Notes: generated by a model not told the origin, from the letters alone. 64,000 nt of DNA from Flavipsychrobacter sp. (GCA_024508935.1 JANINW010000019.1:154823-218822); one strand, 5' to 3'; counted from the stretch's first letter, positions 28,118 through 37,411 are shown. Numbers and translations: made by a program.

Positions 28118-28321
28118 GCATTTTAGTGTATAAGTGCGTGTCTGCCAGCTTTATTATGCAAAAATTAATGTCAAATATATTTTTTAATAAATTTTTAATC
28201 TAAAGCATGGTTTTTCGGACAAATATTTTAACTTTAAAAGCACACAACTTTAACAAATAATTAAATCATGTCTTTGTGATAGGATTTAACGCAATTTTTT
28301 AATAACAAAAAGTAAACGTAG

Positions 28322-31300
28322 ATGAAGCATTTTAACAAATTGAGACATTTCCTCACTTTGCTGGTAGCGGTAGTTGCAGGCTATATGCCTGCGTCCGCTC
28401 AGCTGGCAGGTGGCGTGTACACGGTAGGTGGCACGAGCCCGAACTATGCTACTATTACAGCTGCAGTTTCGGCAATGAGTGCAGGTATTACAGGTCCTGT
28501 CACATTTAACATCCGTCCCGGTACGTATGCAACGCCGGTAGCATTCACTGCTATTACAGGTGCATCAGCTACAAACAGGGTGGTGTTCCAGGCAGAAAGC
28601 GGTAAAGGTACCGTAACCGTTACTGCGGCAGGTAGCAGTACAACTAACAACTATGTATTCAGGTTTACCAATACTGATTACATAACACTGCGTAACCTTA
28701 CCCTGAGCAATACAGGTACTACCTATGGTGCTGCGGTTGATTTTGTGGGCACATCATCAAACGACAGTGTAGTAGGATGTTTGCTTACAGGTAGTACGGG
28801 TACTTCTACGTCACAGTACAAATCGCGTGTATATGCCAATGGCCATACCGGTACGGGTGTGGTTATATACCAGGATAGTATCATAAGCCCGTCTTATGGA
28901 GTGTATTGGTATGGTTCTTCAACCAGCGCATTGTCTAATAACACGGTGATAGCTAATAACACAATCGTTAATCCGTACTACAGTTGTGTATATACTTACT
29001 ATACCAATGGGCTGAAAGTATTAAACAACAACTCTCCGGCTGTAACAGGTGTGGGGACCTTTTACGCATATTATAACGGATACGGAAATAACCGTATAGA
29101 AGTAAGAGGCAACACAGCCAATGCAAGTGGTTCGGGCAGTATGTATGGTCTTGGTGTTTATTATTGCGCGGGTGATGCAGTTACTCCTGCATTACGAGGC
29201 AATTTCAGCAACAATAACATAACATTGAATACAACCGGTGGTTCTGTGTACCCGGTTTACAACTACTATTCACAATACGATAGTATCACCAATAATACGA
29301 TCAATGCGGTAACTACCTATTCTTCAGGTTACGCTTATATGTACCTGGCTTACAACGCACCGTATTCTGTTATATTGAATAATAATATCGTAGACTCTTC
29401 AGCTAATTATTACGCGTATAACTATGGCGTGTACTACGCCCCGTATTCTGTTGTGAAGAAGAATAATATCCGCCACTCTGCAGGCGGCAGTGGTTATTTC
29501 TACAACTACCCGCTTTATTACTCAAACTATGCGGTAGTAGATAGTAATACATTTATATATCTTAAAAGCGGTACCAGCGGTTATTTGTACAATAACGGTG
29601 GTTCGGGTGGCTATGCTTATTATTCAGACTATGTGAGTGTAAGCGGCAATACTATGCAGCACCTGCTGCCAAGTTCCAGCGGCTACCTGTATGGTGGTAT
29701 GTTCTACTACTGTAACTATGGTGTATGTAAGAACAATAATATGATGAACTATGCAGGTAACACATCAGCTTACCTGTATGGCTACTGGAGCTACTATGGT
29801 AGCAATAACACGCTTGATAATAACTATATAGTAGACTCATGTGGTTATTACACCTACCTGTACAATGGTTATTATTCTCCAAACGTTACCTGGAGCAACA
29901 ATACGCACCGCATGTATTCAGGTACTTATTATATCTACGATTACCGTAGCTATTATGGTGCAGGAGGCAACCGTATCCTGAACAATAATTTCTATTATAC
30001 ACAGGGCAATAGTTCATACACCACCTACAACTATATGATGTATGGTGTACCTAATACACAATATGTAGGTAATACCGTAAGGGCAAACGTAGCCGGTTCT
30101 TATTATGGGTATACTTACCAGGGTTCTGCATCTTATTCTAATGCAACATTTGCGAATAACGATATCAGCGTTACATCTACCGGTGGTGGTACCGTATATG
30201 GTTTGTATTTCCAGTATCCGAATTTCGATACCATTTTCAATAACGTGGTAAGTACTGCTACATCGGGTACCAACTATACGGCTTATATCTATTACCCGTA
30301 TGGTGGCCTGAACCATATTTATAACAATACCTTCAATAGTAATGCAACGGGTGGTACCAACTATACCTTGTACGACTATAACCCGGGTTCATATTCCGGT
30401 ACTACTAAGTATACCAACAATATCATTTCCCGTATGGGCAACTCAGGCCAGGCGCCTTTCTGCATGTATTCGAACGCCTATGTAACGGCCAGCGATTACA
30501 ACAATATATACGCGCCCAATACGCCTTTAATGACCATCAGCAGCACCGGTTATAATACCATATCTGCTATAAGAACAGGTACTATTTATGAGAAAAATTC
30601 ACTCTCATACAACCCTGGTTATGTAAATGCTGCTGGCGGCGATCTGCACCCTGATCCTAACAATCCGTCTGCATGGTCTGTAAACGGCCGTGGTATACAC
30701 ATTGCAGGTAACAATACCGACCGCTCTGGTGCTACCCGTTCTATAACACCTGGTACAGGTGTACCTGATTTAGGTGCTTATGAGTTTGTACCACTGTCAT
30801 CTCCGCCGGCTTGTACGGCTGCTCCGGCAGCACCTGTGGCAGGCGGTACGCAGGTATTCACCTTCGGGCAGGATACTGCAGCCGTTATTACATGGGATGC
30901 AACAGCCCCTGTTCCTTCGGCTATTACCGTTAAACAGTTCAGCGGTGCAGTAGCACCAACACTGACAGGTTTTAATGCTACCTATATGTACTTCTACGAT
31001 TCAATAGGGGTAACAGGTACAGGCGCATTTAACTATACTGTGAAGAATTATTATAAAGATCCATGGATAGGTACTATAGCTTCTGAAAGCTCATTGAGGC
31101 TGGCTAAAAAAGACCTGGCATGGGTGGGTTACCCTGCTACAGCTGGTAACAGCACCGTATGGAACCAGTTCACCACCGCGGGCCTTTCTACCTATGGCCT
31201 GTATACAGGTATAGATGTTTCCAACAATGCCAGTGCCAATTCAGTGGCGGCACCATCAGGCAGCTTCTGCCCGGGCACTTATCCAACATCTATCCGTATT

Positions 31301-34300
31301 ACCAATAACGGTAATAATGTAATTAACAGTGTACAGCTTTGCTGGAAAATAAACGGCGGCAGCACTTCATGTACTACTATTACAGCACCTATACCTGTAT
31401 TCAACGGGACTATAGGTAGTAATGCCATTAGTGTACCGATAGGTAATATCCTGTATGGTACGGGCAACGTGAACATTTTTGCGTGGACCTCAACACCAAA
31501 CAGTGTAGTAGACCCTGCCAATGGTGATGATACCCTGAATATAAATATGCACTCTGCATTGTCTGGTGTATATACTGTGGGTGGTGCTACACCTGATTTC
31601 ACAGATGTGATAACCGGTGTCAATGCACTTAAAACTTACGGTATGTGCGGCCCTGTTATTTTCAAAGTACGTGCAGGTTCTTATGCAGGTAATATAGACC
31701 TGACCAATGTATCAGGCTCAAGTTCTGTAAACCGCTTTACTATGCAGGCCGATGATAATGTTCCGGCTTCAAGCGTAAACATCAGCTATTCTGCTACGGG
31801 CACAGGCGATAACTATGTTATCCGCCTCAATGGCCTGAACTATGTAACGCTGAAGAACCTGACATTTAATGCAACAGGCGGCTCTTATGGTTATTGTATG
31901 ACCTTTGCCGGTGCGCAGAATAACTACGACAGTGTGATCGGTTGTACTTTCAATACAGCTTCTATTTCTAACAGCTATTTTGCGGGTATCTATTGTTATA
32001 ACTTAACCACACCAAACTACCTGGTGATTAAGAACAATACCGTGAACGGTGGTTACTATGGTATGTCGTTCTACTCGACTACCTCAAATACACCGGGCCT
32101 GGTTATTGATAGCAATACCATTTCAAATGTGTATTACTATGGTATCAACTACATCTATTATTTCGATGGTGCCAAAGTGCGGTATAATAACATAAGCACC
32201 ACATCAACTTCAGCTTATTATGGTTTGTACTATTTCTATTGCTCTGGCAATACGCTGCCTATCGAATTTATAGGTAATAGGATATCCGGCTTCTACGGTT
32301 ACGGTACGCTTATTTACTACCCTTATGGTACAGCTGCCAATCGTTCAATTATCCGAAACAATATCATTACTTATAATGGTACCAGCACATCGTATTACCA
32401 GTTGTTCTGCGGCTATAGTACTTATACCGATGTGATCAACAATACGGCTATCAATGCAGGTGGTGCATCATCATCTACATCTTACTGCCCTGGTTATATT
32501 TATTTCTCCAGTTATACAGGCAGCCGTGCATATAACAACCTGTTTGCAAACTATTCAGGCGGTCCGGCTATGTATTGCTATTTCTATGGTGGTTATTCGC
32601 AGGCTTGTGATTATAACAACCTTTATTCAAGTGGCACAAGCCTTGTGTATGATGCTTATAACGGTACCACCTATGCTAATCTCGGCACATGGAGGTCATC
32701 CAGCTTTGCATCTACTACCCTGGGCGGATTTGATAAAAATTCTATCTCTTATAATCCGGGTGTAAATACCACTACAGGCGTACCAAATCCTGCTGATCCG
32801 GGAGCGTGGGCAGTAAATGGCCGCGGTGTTCAGATGTTGGGTAACAACAAGGACATCAATGGCGCTGCTCGTCCGGATGTACTGGCAGCCGGTGTACCGG
32901 ATGTAGGTGCGGTAGAAATCGATCCTACTTCTATACCACCACTGGCTACGCCTACAGGCCCTGCTGTGGTAGGCGGCAAACAATACTTCCTGTTTGGTTA
33001 CGATACGGTTGCTTCTGTAACCTGGAACCCGACATTGGGTATTACTGATACGCTGGAAGTAAGGCAATACAGTGGCCGTAAAGCACCGGGCTTCAACCTG
33101 GTGAGCCCAACCAAGTTCATGTACTTCTATACAGATATCAAACCAAGGAGCACTATCAGCACGTTCGACTATAATACCGAAGTGTACTATATGGCGCCAT
33201 GGTTAGGCACTATGCCTGTAGAAGCCAATGTGAAAATGGCTGAAAAAGTGGGTACTACATGGGTAGCTTATAACGGAAGTAACAGTGCTACCAATGTAAG
33301 TCGCAAGTTCATATCGGCTCCGGGCCTTGCAGCCTTCGGCGCATTCACTGGTATCGACGATGGTACCTTGTTCTCTGCACTGGTAAAAGCAAATGGTTCA
33401 ACTATAATTTGTACCGGCAGCAAGGTGACTCTGAAAGCCAGCACAGGTACCGGATATAGCTACCAATGGAATAAGAATGGCGCACCTATAAGCGGTGCTA
33501 CGCAAGATAGCCTTGTGGTAACACAGGCCGGTGACTATAGCGTTACGATCAATGCACCTGCAGGCACGGCTACATCTATTACAATGAATGTAAGTACTGT
33601 AGCTCCGCCAATGTCGCAGATAACTGCATCAGGTGCGCTTACCTATTGCCCGGGCAATAACCTGACACTGATGGGTAATACCGGTGCAGGCTTGTCATAC
33701 CAATGGCAACTGAATGGCCTGGATATCTCCGGTGCTACTGCGCAAAACTATGCTGTAGCTATGGCCGGTACTTATACCTTAAAGGTGAAGAATATTGGTT
33801 GTACCACTACTTCTAATGCAACTGTTGTAAATGCAGGTCCGCTGGTGGTAGACCTTGGAACAGATACTACCTTCTGCCAGACCAAATACATACCATTTAT
33901 ACTGGATGCAGGCGTACCTGGTGCCAAATACCAATGGAGCACAGGTGATACTACACAGAAGATCAGTGTATCAACGAAATCCGGTGATTACTGGGTACTG
34001 GTAAATGCAGGCGCTAATTGCGTAGATGCAGATACGATACACCTGTTGGTTCACCCGCTTCCAAGCGTGAATGCGATCAACTCACTGCCATTGGGTAACA
34101 ATACTTATGCATTCAGCCCTGCCGGTGCACAGAACATCAATAATGTATTGTGGATATTCGGCGATGGTACAACCAGCAATAGTTATACTACGCAGCATAC
34201 CTTCCCTGACGGAAACGTTATTGTAAAACTGGTAATGTATAACGATTGCGGATCTGATACAGCAATGATACTGCGTTGGGCAACTAATGTGGGCAGCACA

Positions 34301-34555
34301 ACGAGCGAAGGCTTTGATGTGAAATTGTATCCAAACCCTGCCAGCGATAAACTGACACTGACACTGGACGGCAATGTGTACCTGAAAGATGTGACCATAC
34401 TGAACAGTGTAGGTGCAGTGGTATATCGCAGCGAGGTGAATGATAATGCCAAACAGGCTGTCATCGATGTAGCTCCGTATGCTAATGGCCAGTATATAAT
34501 AAGAGCCAATACATCGGAAGGTGCGGTAAGTAAACCGTTCAACATTGTGAGGTAA
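28322..34555 (+). CDS. T9SS cargo: giant double beta-helix protein, array gene 4
   Basis: A 2077-aa protein, the largest of the array. The signal peptide ends PASAQ (about 27) and the beta-helix starts at once (GVYTVGGTSPNYATI, about 31); the N-terminal domain of the paralogues is absent. Helix A (31-815) contains about ten Tyr/Asn-rich repeats of about 28 residues at roughly 315-600. A divergent FMYFY-type domain (841-965, here ATYMYFYDS) and a CARDB-like domain (968-1080) lead into helix B (about 1081-1525, GVYTVGGATPDFTDV). The common cassette follows: FMYFYTDI domain (1550-), Ig-like and PKD-like domains, and T9SS sorting domain (1999-2077). It looks like a fusion or duplication of two family units. 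No catalytic residues are evident. Confidence 0.88.
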   Translation: MKHFNKLRHFLTLLVAVVAGYMPASAQLAGGVYTVGGTSPNYATITAAVSAMSAGITGPVTFNIRPGTYATPVAFTAITGASATNRVVFQAESGKGTVTVTAAGSSTTNNYVFRFTNTDYITLRNLTLSNTGTTYGAAVDFVGTSSNDSVVGCLLTGSTGTSTSQYKSRVYANGHTGTGVVIYQDSIISPSYGVYWYGSSTSALSNNTVIANNTIVNPYYSCVYTYYTNGLKVLNNNSPAVTGVGTFYAYYNGYGNNRIEVRGNTANASGSGSMYGLGVYYCAGDAVTPALRGNFSNNNITLNTTGGSVYPVYNYYSQYDSITNNTINAVTTYSSGYAYMYLAYNAPYSVILNNNIVDSSANYYAYNYGVYYAPYSVVKKNNIRHSAGGSGYFYNYPLYYSNYAVVDSNTFIYLKSGTSGYLYNNGGSGGYAYYSDYVSVSGNTMQHLLPSSSGYLYGGMFYYCNYGVCKNNNMMNYAGNTSAYLYGYWSYYGSNNTLDNNYIVDSCGYYTYLYNGYYSPNVTWSNNTHRMYSGTYYIYDYRSYYGAGGNRILNNNFYYTQGNSSYTTYNYMMYGVPNTQYVGNTVRANVAGSYYGYTYQGSASYSNATFANNDISVTSTGGGTVYGLYFQYPNFDTIFNNVVSTATSGTNYTAYIYYPYGGLNHIYNNTFNSNATGGTNYTLYDYNPGSYSGTTKYTNNIISRMGNSGQAPFCMYSNAYVTASDYNNIYAPNTPLMTISSTGYNTISAIRTGTIYEKNSLSYNPGYVNAAGGDLHPDPNNPSAWSVNGRGIHIAGNNTDRSGATRSITPGTGVPDLGAYEFVPLSSPPACTAAPAAPVAGGTQVFTFGQDTAAVITWDATAPVPSAITVKQFSGAVAPTLTGFNATYMYFYDSIGVTGTGAFNYTVKNYYKDPWIGTIASESSLRLAKKDLAWVGYPATAGNSTVWNQFTTAGLSTYGLYTGIDVSNNASANSVAAPSGSFCPGTYPTSIRITNNGNNVINSVQLCWKINGGSTSCTTITAPIPVFNGTIGSNAISVPIGNILYGTGNVNIFAWTSTPNSVVDPANGDDTLNINMHSALSGVYTVGGATPDFTDVITGVNALKTYGMCGPVIFKVRAGSYAGNIDLTNVSGSSSVNRFTMQADDNVPASSVNISYSATGTGDNYVIRLNGLNYVTLKNLTFNATGGSYGYCMTFAGAQNNYDSVIGCTFNTASISNSYFAGIYCYNLTTPNYLVIKNNTVNGGYYGMSFYSTTSNTPGLVIDSNTISNVYYYGINYIYYFDGAKVRYNNISTTSTSAYYGLYYFYCSGNTLPIEFIGNRISGFYGYGTLIYYPYGTAANRSIIRNNIITYNGTSTSYYQLFCGYSTYTDVINNTAINAGGASSSTSYCPGYIYFSSYTGSRAYNNLFANYSGGPAMYCYFYGGYSQACDYNNLYSSGTSLVYDAYNGTTYANLGTWRSSSFASTTLGGFDKNSISYNPGVNTTTGVPNPADPGAWAVNGRGVQMLGNNKDINGAARPDVLAAGVPDVGAVEIDPTSIPPLATPTGPAVVGGKQYFLFGYDTVASVTWNPTLGITDTLEVRQYSGRKAPGFNLVSPTKFMYFYTDIKPRSTISTFDYNTEVYYMAPWLGTMPVEANVKMAEKVGTTWVAYNGSNSATNVSRKFISAPGLAAFGAFTGIDDGTLFSALVKANGSTIICTGSKVTLKASTGTGYSYQWNKNGAPISGATQDSLVVTQAGDYSVTINAPAGTATSITMNVSTVAPPMSQITASGALTYCPGNNLTLMGNTGAGLSYQWQLNGLDISGATAQNYAVAMAGTYTLKVKNIGCTTTSNATVVNAGPLVVDLGTDTTFCQTKYIPFILDAGVPGAKYQWSTGDTTQKISVSTKSGDYWVLVNAGANCVDADTIHLLVHPLPSVNAINSLPLGNNTYAFSPAGAQNINNVLWIFGDGTTSNSYTTQHTFPDGNVIVKLVMYNDCGSDTAMILRWATNVGSTTSEGFDVKLYPNPASDKLTLTLDGNVYLKDVTILNSVGAVVYRSEVNDNAKQAVIDVAPYANGQYIIRANTSEGAVSKPFNIVR
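29264..30125 (+). repeat. Coding repeat: about ten 28-residue Tyr/Asn units
   Basis: Within T9SS gene 4 the protein repeats a pattern of the form Y-x-x-Y-x(5)-N-N-x-hydrophobic-x(8-12)-G-Y-x-Y-x(4)-Y. Examples are APYSVILNNNIVDSS, APYSVVKKNNIRHSA and SNYAVVDSNTFIYL. Unit length is mostly 28-29 residues with one longer copy. Over residues about 420-559 I count 33 Tyr in 140. DNA copies are degenerate, so it is a protein-level repeat. Confidence 0.75.
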
Positions 34556-34577
34556 AAAAGAACCAGTATTTTTGGTC

Positions 34578-34616
34578 AATATCAAAAGGCGGCTATATGC
34601 CGCCTTTTGATATTGT
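34578..34616 (+). terminator. Terminator of T9SS gene 4
   Basis: AATATCAAAAGGCGG and CCGCCTTTTGATATT pair perfectly around a 7-base loop, 23 bases after the stop. Confidence 0.8.
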
Positions 34617-34669
34617 ATAGTATTTATATGTATTGGTAAAGCATTTTTACGAAGACCCAAAGGCAATTG

Positions 34670-34677
34670 TATATTTG
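34670..34677 (+). promoter_or_regulatory. TAnnTTTG -7 element of the beta-lactamase gene
   Basis: TATATTTG lies 23 bases before the ATG at 34701. A -33 TTG at the usual spacing is not obvious. Confidence 0.45.
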
Positions 34678-34700
34678 CAGCACAAACACTTTTTTGCTGT

Positions 34701-35558
34701 ATGCGTTTAGCTTTATTAATACCGGTAGCACTACTGCTGATATTTTCATCCTGCAGGGAATCCCGTATTCACGATCATGATGAATGGGGCAAGTATTTCG
34801 AGGCGCAGGGCATCAAAAAAGGTTGTTTCATACTTCGTGATAATAACCACGAATCAGTACACTATTATAATAAAGACCGCTGCCTGGAACGTTTTGCCCC
34901 GGCGTCTACCTTCAAAATATTCAGCTCGCTGGTGGCACTGGAGACTGGTGTGGCACCTGATGAGCAACTGGTGATAAAATGGGATAGTGTAGTACGCTGG
35001 AACCCCGAATGGAATAAGGACATGAATATGCGCGAGGCATTTAAGAAAAGCAGCCTTAGCTATTACCAGGAGCTGGCAAGGCGTATAGGTAAAGACTATA
35101 TGCAGCACTACCTGGATACCGTACATTATGGTAATGCACGCATAGGCAATGCCGTAGATGAATTTTGGATAAACGATACACTGCAGGTATCTGCCGATGA
35201 ACAGGTAGGGTTTGTGAAAAGACTTTATTTCAATGAATTACCATTTTCAGAACGCACTCAGCGTATAGTAAAAAGCCTGATGCTGCAGGAAGATACGCTG
35301 GGCTATAAGCTGTATTACAAAACAGGCTGGGCAAAATTGCCTGAAAAACAGGTATTGTGGATAGTGGGTTTTGTAGAAAAAATAGAGCATATGAAAGAGC
35401 ATAAGAACTCTATGAACAAAAGCGATGAACGCCTGTATCCTTATTTCTTTGCAGAAAATTTCGAAGTGGCTCCAACAGATACTACTAAAGACTGGCGTGG
35501 GATAAGGCTGGGTATATTAAAGAAAATACTGGGTGATTACAATGTGATACCTAAATAA
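34701..35558 (+). CDS. Class D (OXA-type) beta-lactamase, lipoprotein
   Basis: A 285-aa serine beta-lactamase. The active-site STFK is at 69-72 (in PASTFKI), where the Lys is normally carboxylated. The SxV box is represented by SSL at 117-119, ahead of YYQELARRIG. YGN is at 143-145, the conserved Trp near 156 (DEFW) and KTG at 207-209 followed by Trp. These are the class D motifs in order and spacing. The N-terminus is a lipoprotein signal with lipobox FSSC (15-18), so the enzyme should be membrane-tethered. Family function is hydrolysis of beta-lactams; the spectrum cannot be read here, and a sensor-type homologue is possible but less likely with all residues in place. No BlaI/M56 pair is adjacent. 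Confidence 0.9.
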   Translation: MRLALLIPVALLLIFSSCRESRIHDHDEWGKYFEAQGIKKGCFILRDNNHESVHYYNKDRCLERFAPASTFKIFSSLVALETGVAPDEQLVIKWDSVVRWNPEWNKDMNMREAFKKSSLSYYQELARRIGKDYMQHYLDTVHYGNARIGNAVDEFWINDTLQVSADEQVGFVKRLYFNELPFSERTQRIVKSLMLQEDTLGYKLYYKTGWAKLPEKQVLWIVGFVEKIEHMKEHKNSMNKSDERLYPYFFAENFEVAPTDTTKDWRGIRLGILKKILGDYNVIPK

Positions 35559-35590
35559 AAGCTCAACAATTTGTTGAGCTTTTATTTTTA
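35557..35590. terminator. Bidirectional terminator between bla and metF
   Basis: AAAAGCTCAACAA and TTGTTGAGCTTTT pair as an almost loop-less palindrome that touches the beta-lactamase stop codon, with T-runs on both strands. It can end both convergent genes. Confidence 0.8.
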
Positions 35591-35607
35591 ACGCGGGTAA
35601 TATCCCG

Positions 35608-36561
35608 TTAAAATAACCTTTTCAATACATTGTATATGACCTGTGGTTTGCCCAGTGTATAAAAATGCAGCACAGGCGCATTGTTCTTCAGCAGGTCTTT
35701 GCATTGTTCCAGCAGCCATTCTTCACCCACACGGTCGCAGGCCTCAGGTGTTTTAGCATTCATCATTTCATTGCACAGGTCTACCGGCAGTTCTACATTG
35801 AATATGCTCGGTATCATTGTCAGCTGGCGTTTGTTGGTCAGCGGTTTTAGTCCTGGTATTATCGGCACGTTCACATTATGCTCCTGGCATTTGGCCACGT
35901 AATTATAATAGTGCGCATTGTTGAAGAACATTTGCGTAGTTACGTAATCAGCGCCCAGGTCTATCTTACGTTTCAGGTAGTATATGTCGGTATCTATATT
36001 AGGTGCCTCAAAATGTTTTTCGGGGTAGCCCGCTATACCTACGCAGAAATCGGTTTTTACGCCGTCCATAATATCTTCTTCCAGGTAGTGTCCTTTGTTC
36101 AATCCTTCTACCTGTTTTACCAGGTCTTCGGCATAACGGTGGCCGCTGGGGTGCGGGGTAAAGAATTTTTCATTCGCAGCAGCGTCACCACGCAAGGCCA
36201 ATACGTTCTGTACACCCAGGAAGTGGAGGTCTATCAGGGCATTCTCCGTCTCTTCCTTGCTGAAACCGCCGCAGATAAGGTGTGGAATAGCCTCTACCTT
36301 GTACTTGTTCATGATAGCAGCGCAAATACCAACTGTACCGGGACGTTTGCGTATTTCTACCCGTTCAAAGTTCCCATCGGCACGTTTTTTATAAACCTGC
36401 TCTGCACGGTGGTAGGTAACATTGATGAATGCGGGCTTGAACTCCATCAGCGGGTCAAGATGCGAATAGATAGAATCAATGCTCTTACCTTTGGTAGGTG
36501 GCAGTATTTCCAGCGATATTATAGGCCCGTTTGCGTTGGCCAGGTATTCGGTTACTTTCAT
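35608..36561 (-). CDS. metF: Methylenetetrahydrofolate reductase
   Basis: A 317-aa flavoprotein that reduces 5,10-methylene-THF to 5-methyl-THF for methionine synthesis. Recognised by the N-terminal [43 protein letters not shown] and [12 protein letters not shown], all family signatures in order. The open frame extends further upstream, but the ATG at 36561 is chosen because the family begins there and a TATTTTTG promoter element lies 12 bases before it. It is divergent from lptB. Confidence 0.95.
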   Translation of the reverse strand: MKVTEYLANANGPIISLEILPPTKGKSIDSIYSHLDPLMEFKPAFINVTYHRAEQVYKKRADGNFERVEIRKRPGTVGICAAIMNKYKVEAIPHLICGGFSKEETENALIDLHFLGVQNVLALRGDAAANEKFFTPHPSGHRYAEDLVKQVEGLNKGHYLEEDIMDGVKTDFCVGIAGYPEKHFEAPNIDTDIYYLKRKIDLGADYVTTQMFFNNAHYYNYVAKCQEHNVNVPIIPGLKPLTNKRQLTMIPSIFNVELPVDLCNEMMNAKTPEACDRVGEEWLLEQCKDLLKNNAPVLHFYTLGKPQVIYNVLKRLF

Positions 36562-36572
36562 AATAAACTGTG

Positions 36573-36580
36573 CAAAAATA
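36573..36580 (-). promoter_or_regulatory. TAnnTTTG -7 element of metF
   Basis: On the minus strand TATTTTTG ends 11 bases before the metF ATG at 36561. It argues against the longer upstream start. Confidence 0.5.
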
Positions 36581-36626
36581 TATATTCTGACGGTAGTTAA
36601 GGGTAAATATGTTAAGGCAGGTTTGC

Positions 36627-36634
36627 TATTTTTG
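36627..36634 (+). promoter_or_regulatory. TAnnTTTG -7 element of lptB
   Basis: TATTTTTG lies 15 bases before the TTG start proposed at 36650. It supports a short protein rather than the long open frame. Confidence 0.45.
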
Positions 36635-36649
36635 TTGAAAATAAGCAAG

Positions 36650-37411
36650 TTGAGCAATAACAAGCTGACTATTACCACCCGTGGACTGATAAAACGTTAC
36701 CGTAGCCGTACGGTGGTGAATAATGTGTCATTTGAAGTGAACCAGGGGGAGATCGTAGGCTTGCTGGGCCCTAATGGTGCCGGGAAGACCACCTCTTTTT
36801 ATATGGTGGTAGGCCTGGTAAAACCAGATGAGGGGGAAGTATTCCTGAACGACCAGAATATCACAAAACTGCCTATGTATAAGCGGGCACAGATGGGCAT
36901 AGGCTACCTGCCGCAGGAGGCATCGGTATTTCGTAAATTGTCTGTAGAGGATAATATCTCGGCGGTGCTGGAAATGACCAAACTGACCCGCGGGGAGCAA
37001 AAAGACAAACTGGAGCTGTTGCTGGAAGAATTCAGGCTTACTCATGTGCGTAAGAGCCCCGGCGATGTACTGAGCGGGGGCGAAAGAAGGCGTACAGAAA
37101 TAGCCCGTGCCCTGGCAGTAGATCCAAAGTTTATATTGCTGGATGAGCCGTTTGCAGGTATAGACCCCATAGCTGTAGAAGATATTCAAACTATAGTAGC
37201 CAGGCTTAAATTCAAAAATATTGGTATATTGATAACGGATCACAACGTACAGGAGACCTTATCCATTACCGACCGTGCCTACCTGCTGTTTGAGGGTAAA
37301 ATACTGAAAGCAGGCAGCGCAGAGGAACTGGCAGCGGACGAACAGGTAAGAAAAGTGTATCTTGGGCAACATTTTATACTGAAACGTAAAGACTATACAC
37401 CCTCCGAATAA
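36650..37411 (+). CDS. lptB: LPS export ABC transporter ATP-binding protein LptB
   Basis: About 253 aa from a TTG start (an alternative TTG is at 36635; no suitable ATG is in frame). Walker A GPNGAGKT is at 40-47, Q-loop LPQEAS, signature [15 protein letters not shown], Walker [13 protein letters not shown] and the H-loop in TDHNVQETL. This set, especially LSGGERRR and FAGIDPIAV, is characteristic of LptB. It powers extraction of lipopolysaccharide from the inner membrane with LptFG, not encoded nearby. The C-terminal DYTPSE tail is short. Confidence 0.93.
   Translation: MSNNKLTITTRGLIKRYRSRTVVNNVSFEVNQGEIVGLLGPNGAGKTTSFYMVVGLVKPDEGEVFLNDQNITKLPMYKRAQMGIGYLPQEASVFRKLSVEDNISAVLEMTKLTRGEQKDKLELLLEEFRLTHVRKSPGDVLSGGERRRTEIARALAVDPKFILLDEPFAGIDPIAVEDIQTIVARLKFKNIGILITDHNVQETLSITDRAYLLFEGKILKAGSAEELAADEQVRKVYLGQHFILKRKDYTPSE

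Larger units (their letters stand above)
28003..28321 (+). other. Intergenic region with two hairpins and an AT-rich leader
   Basis: This 319-base gap holds no credible gene. It contains a terminator at 28029-28056, a second hairpin at 28094-28117, and about 200 AT-rich bases before T9SS gene 4. A TAACTTTA element at 28229-28236 is the best -7 candidate, which would give a leader of about 80 bases. Confidence 0.6.

Noticed and set aside
29264-30125. Repeats in T9SS gene 4 considered as CRISPR or DNA repeats
   Set aside because: Copies are degenerate at DNA level, stay in one reading frame and vary in length, so they are protein repeats, not a CRISPR array.
36479-36649. Longer N-terminus for LptB
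   Set aside because: The extra 57 residues overlap the metF 5' region and its promoter, are unlike LptB, and a -7 element sits inside them.
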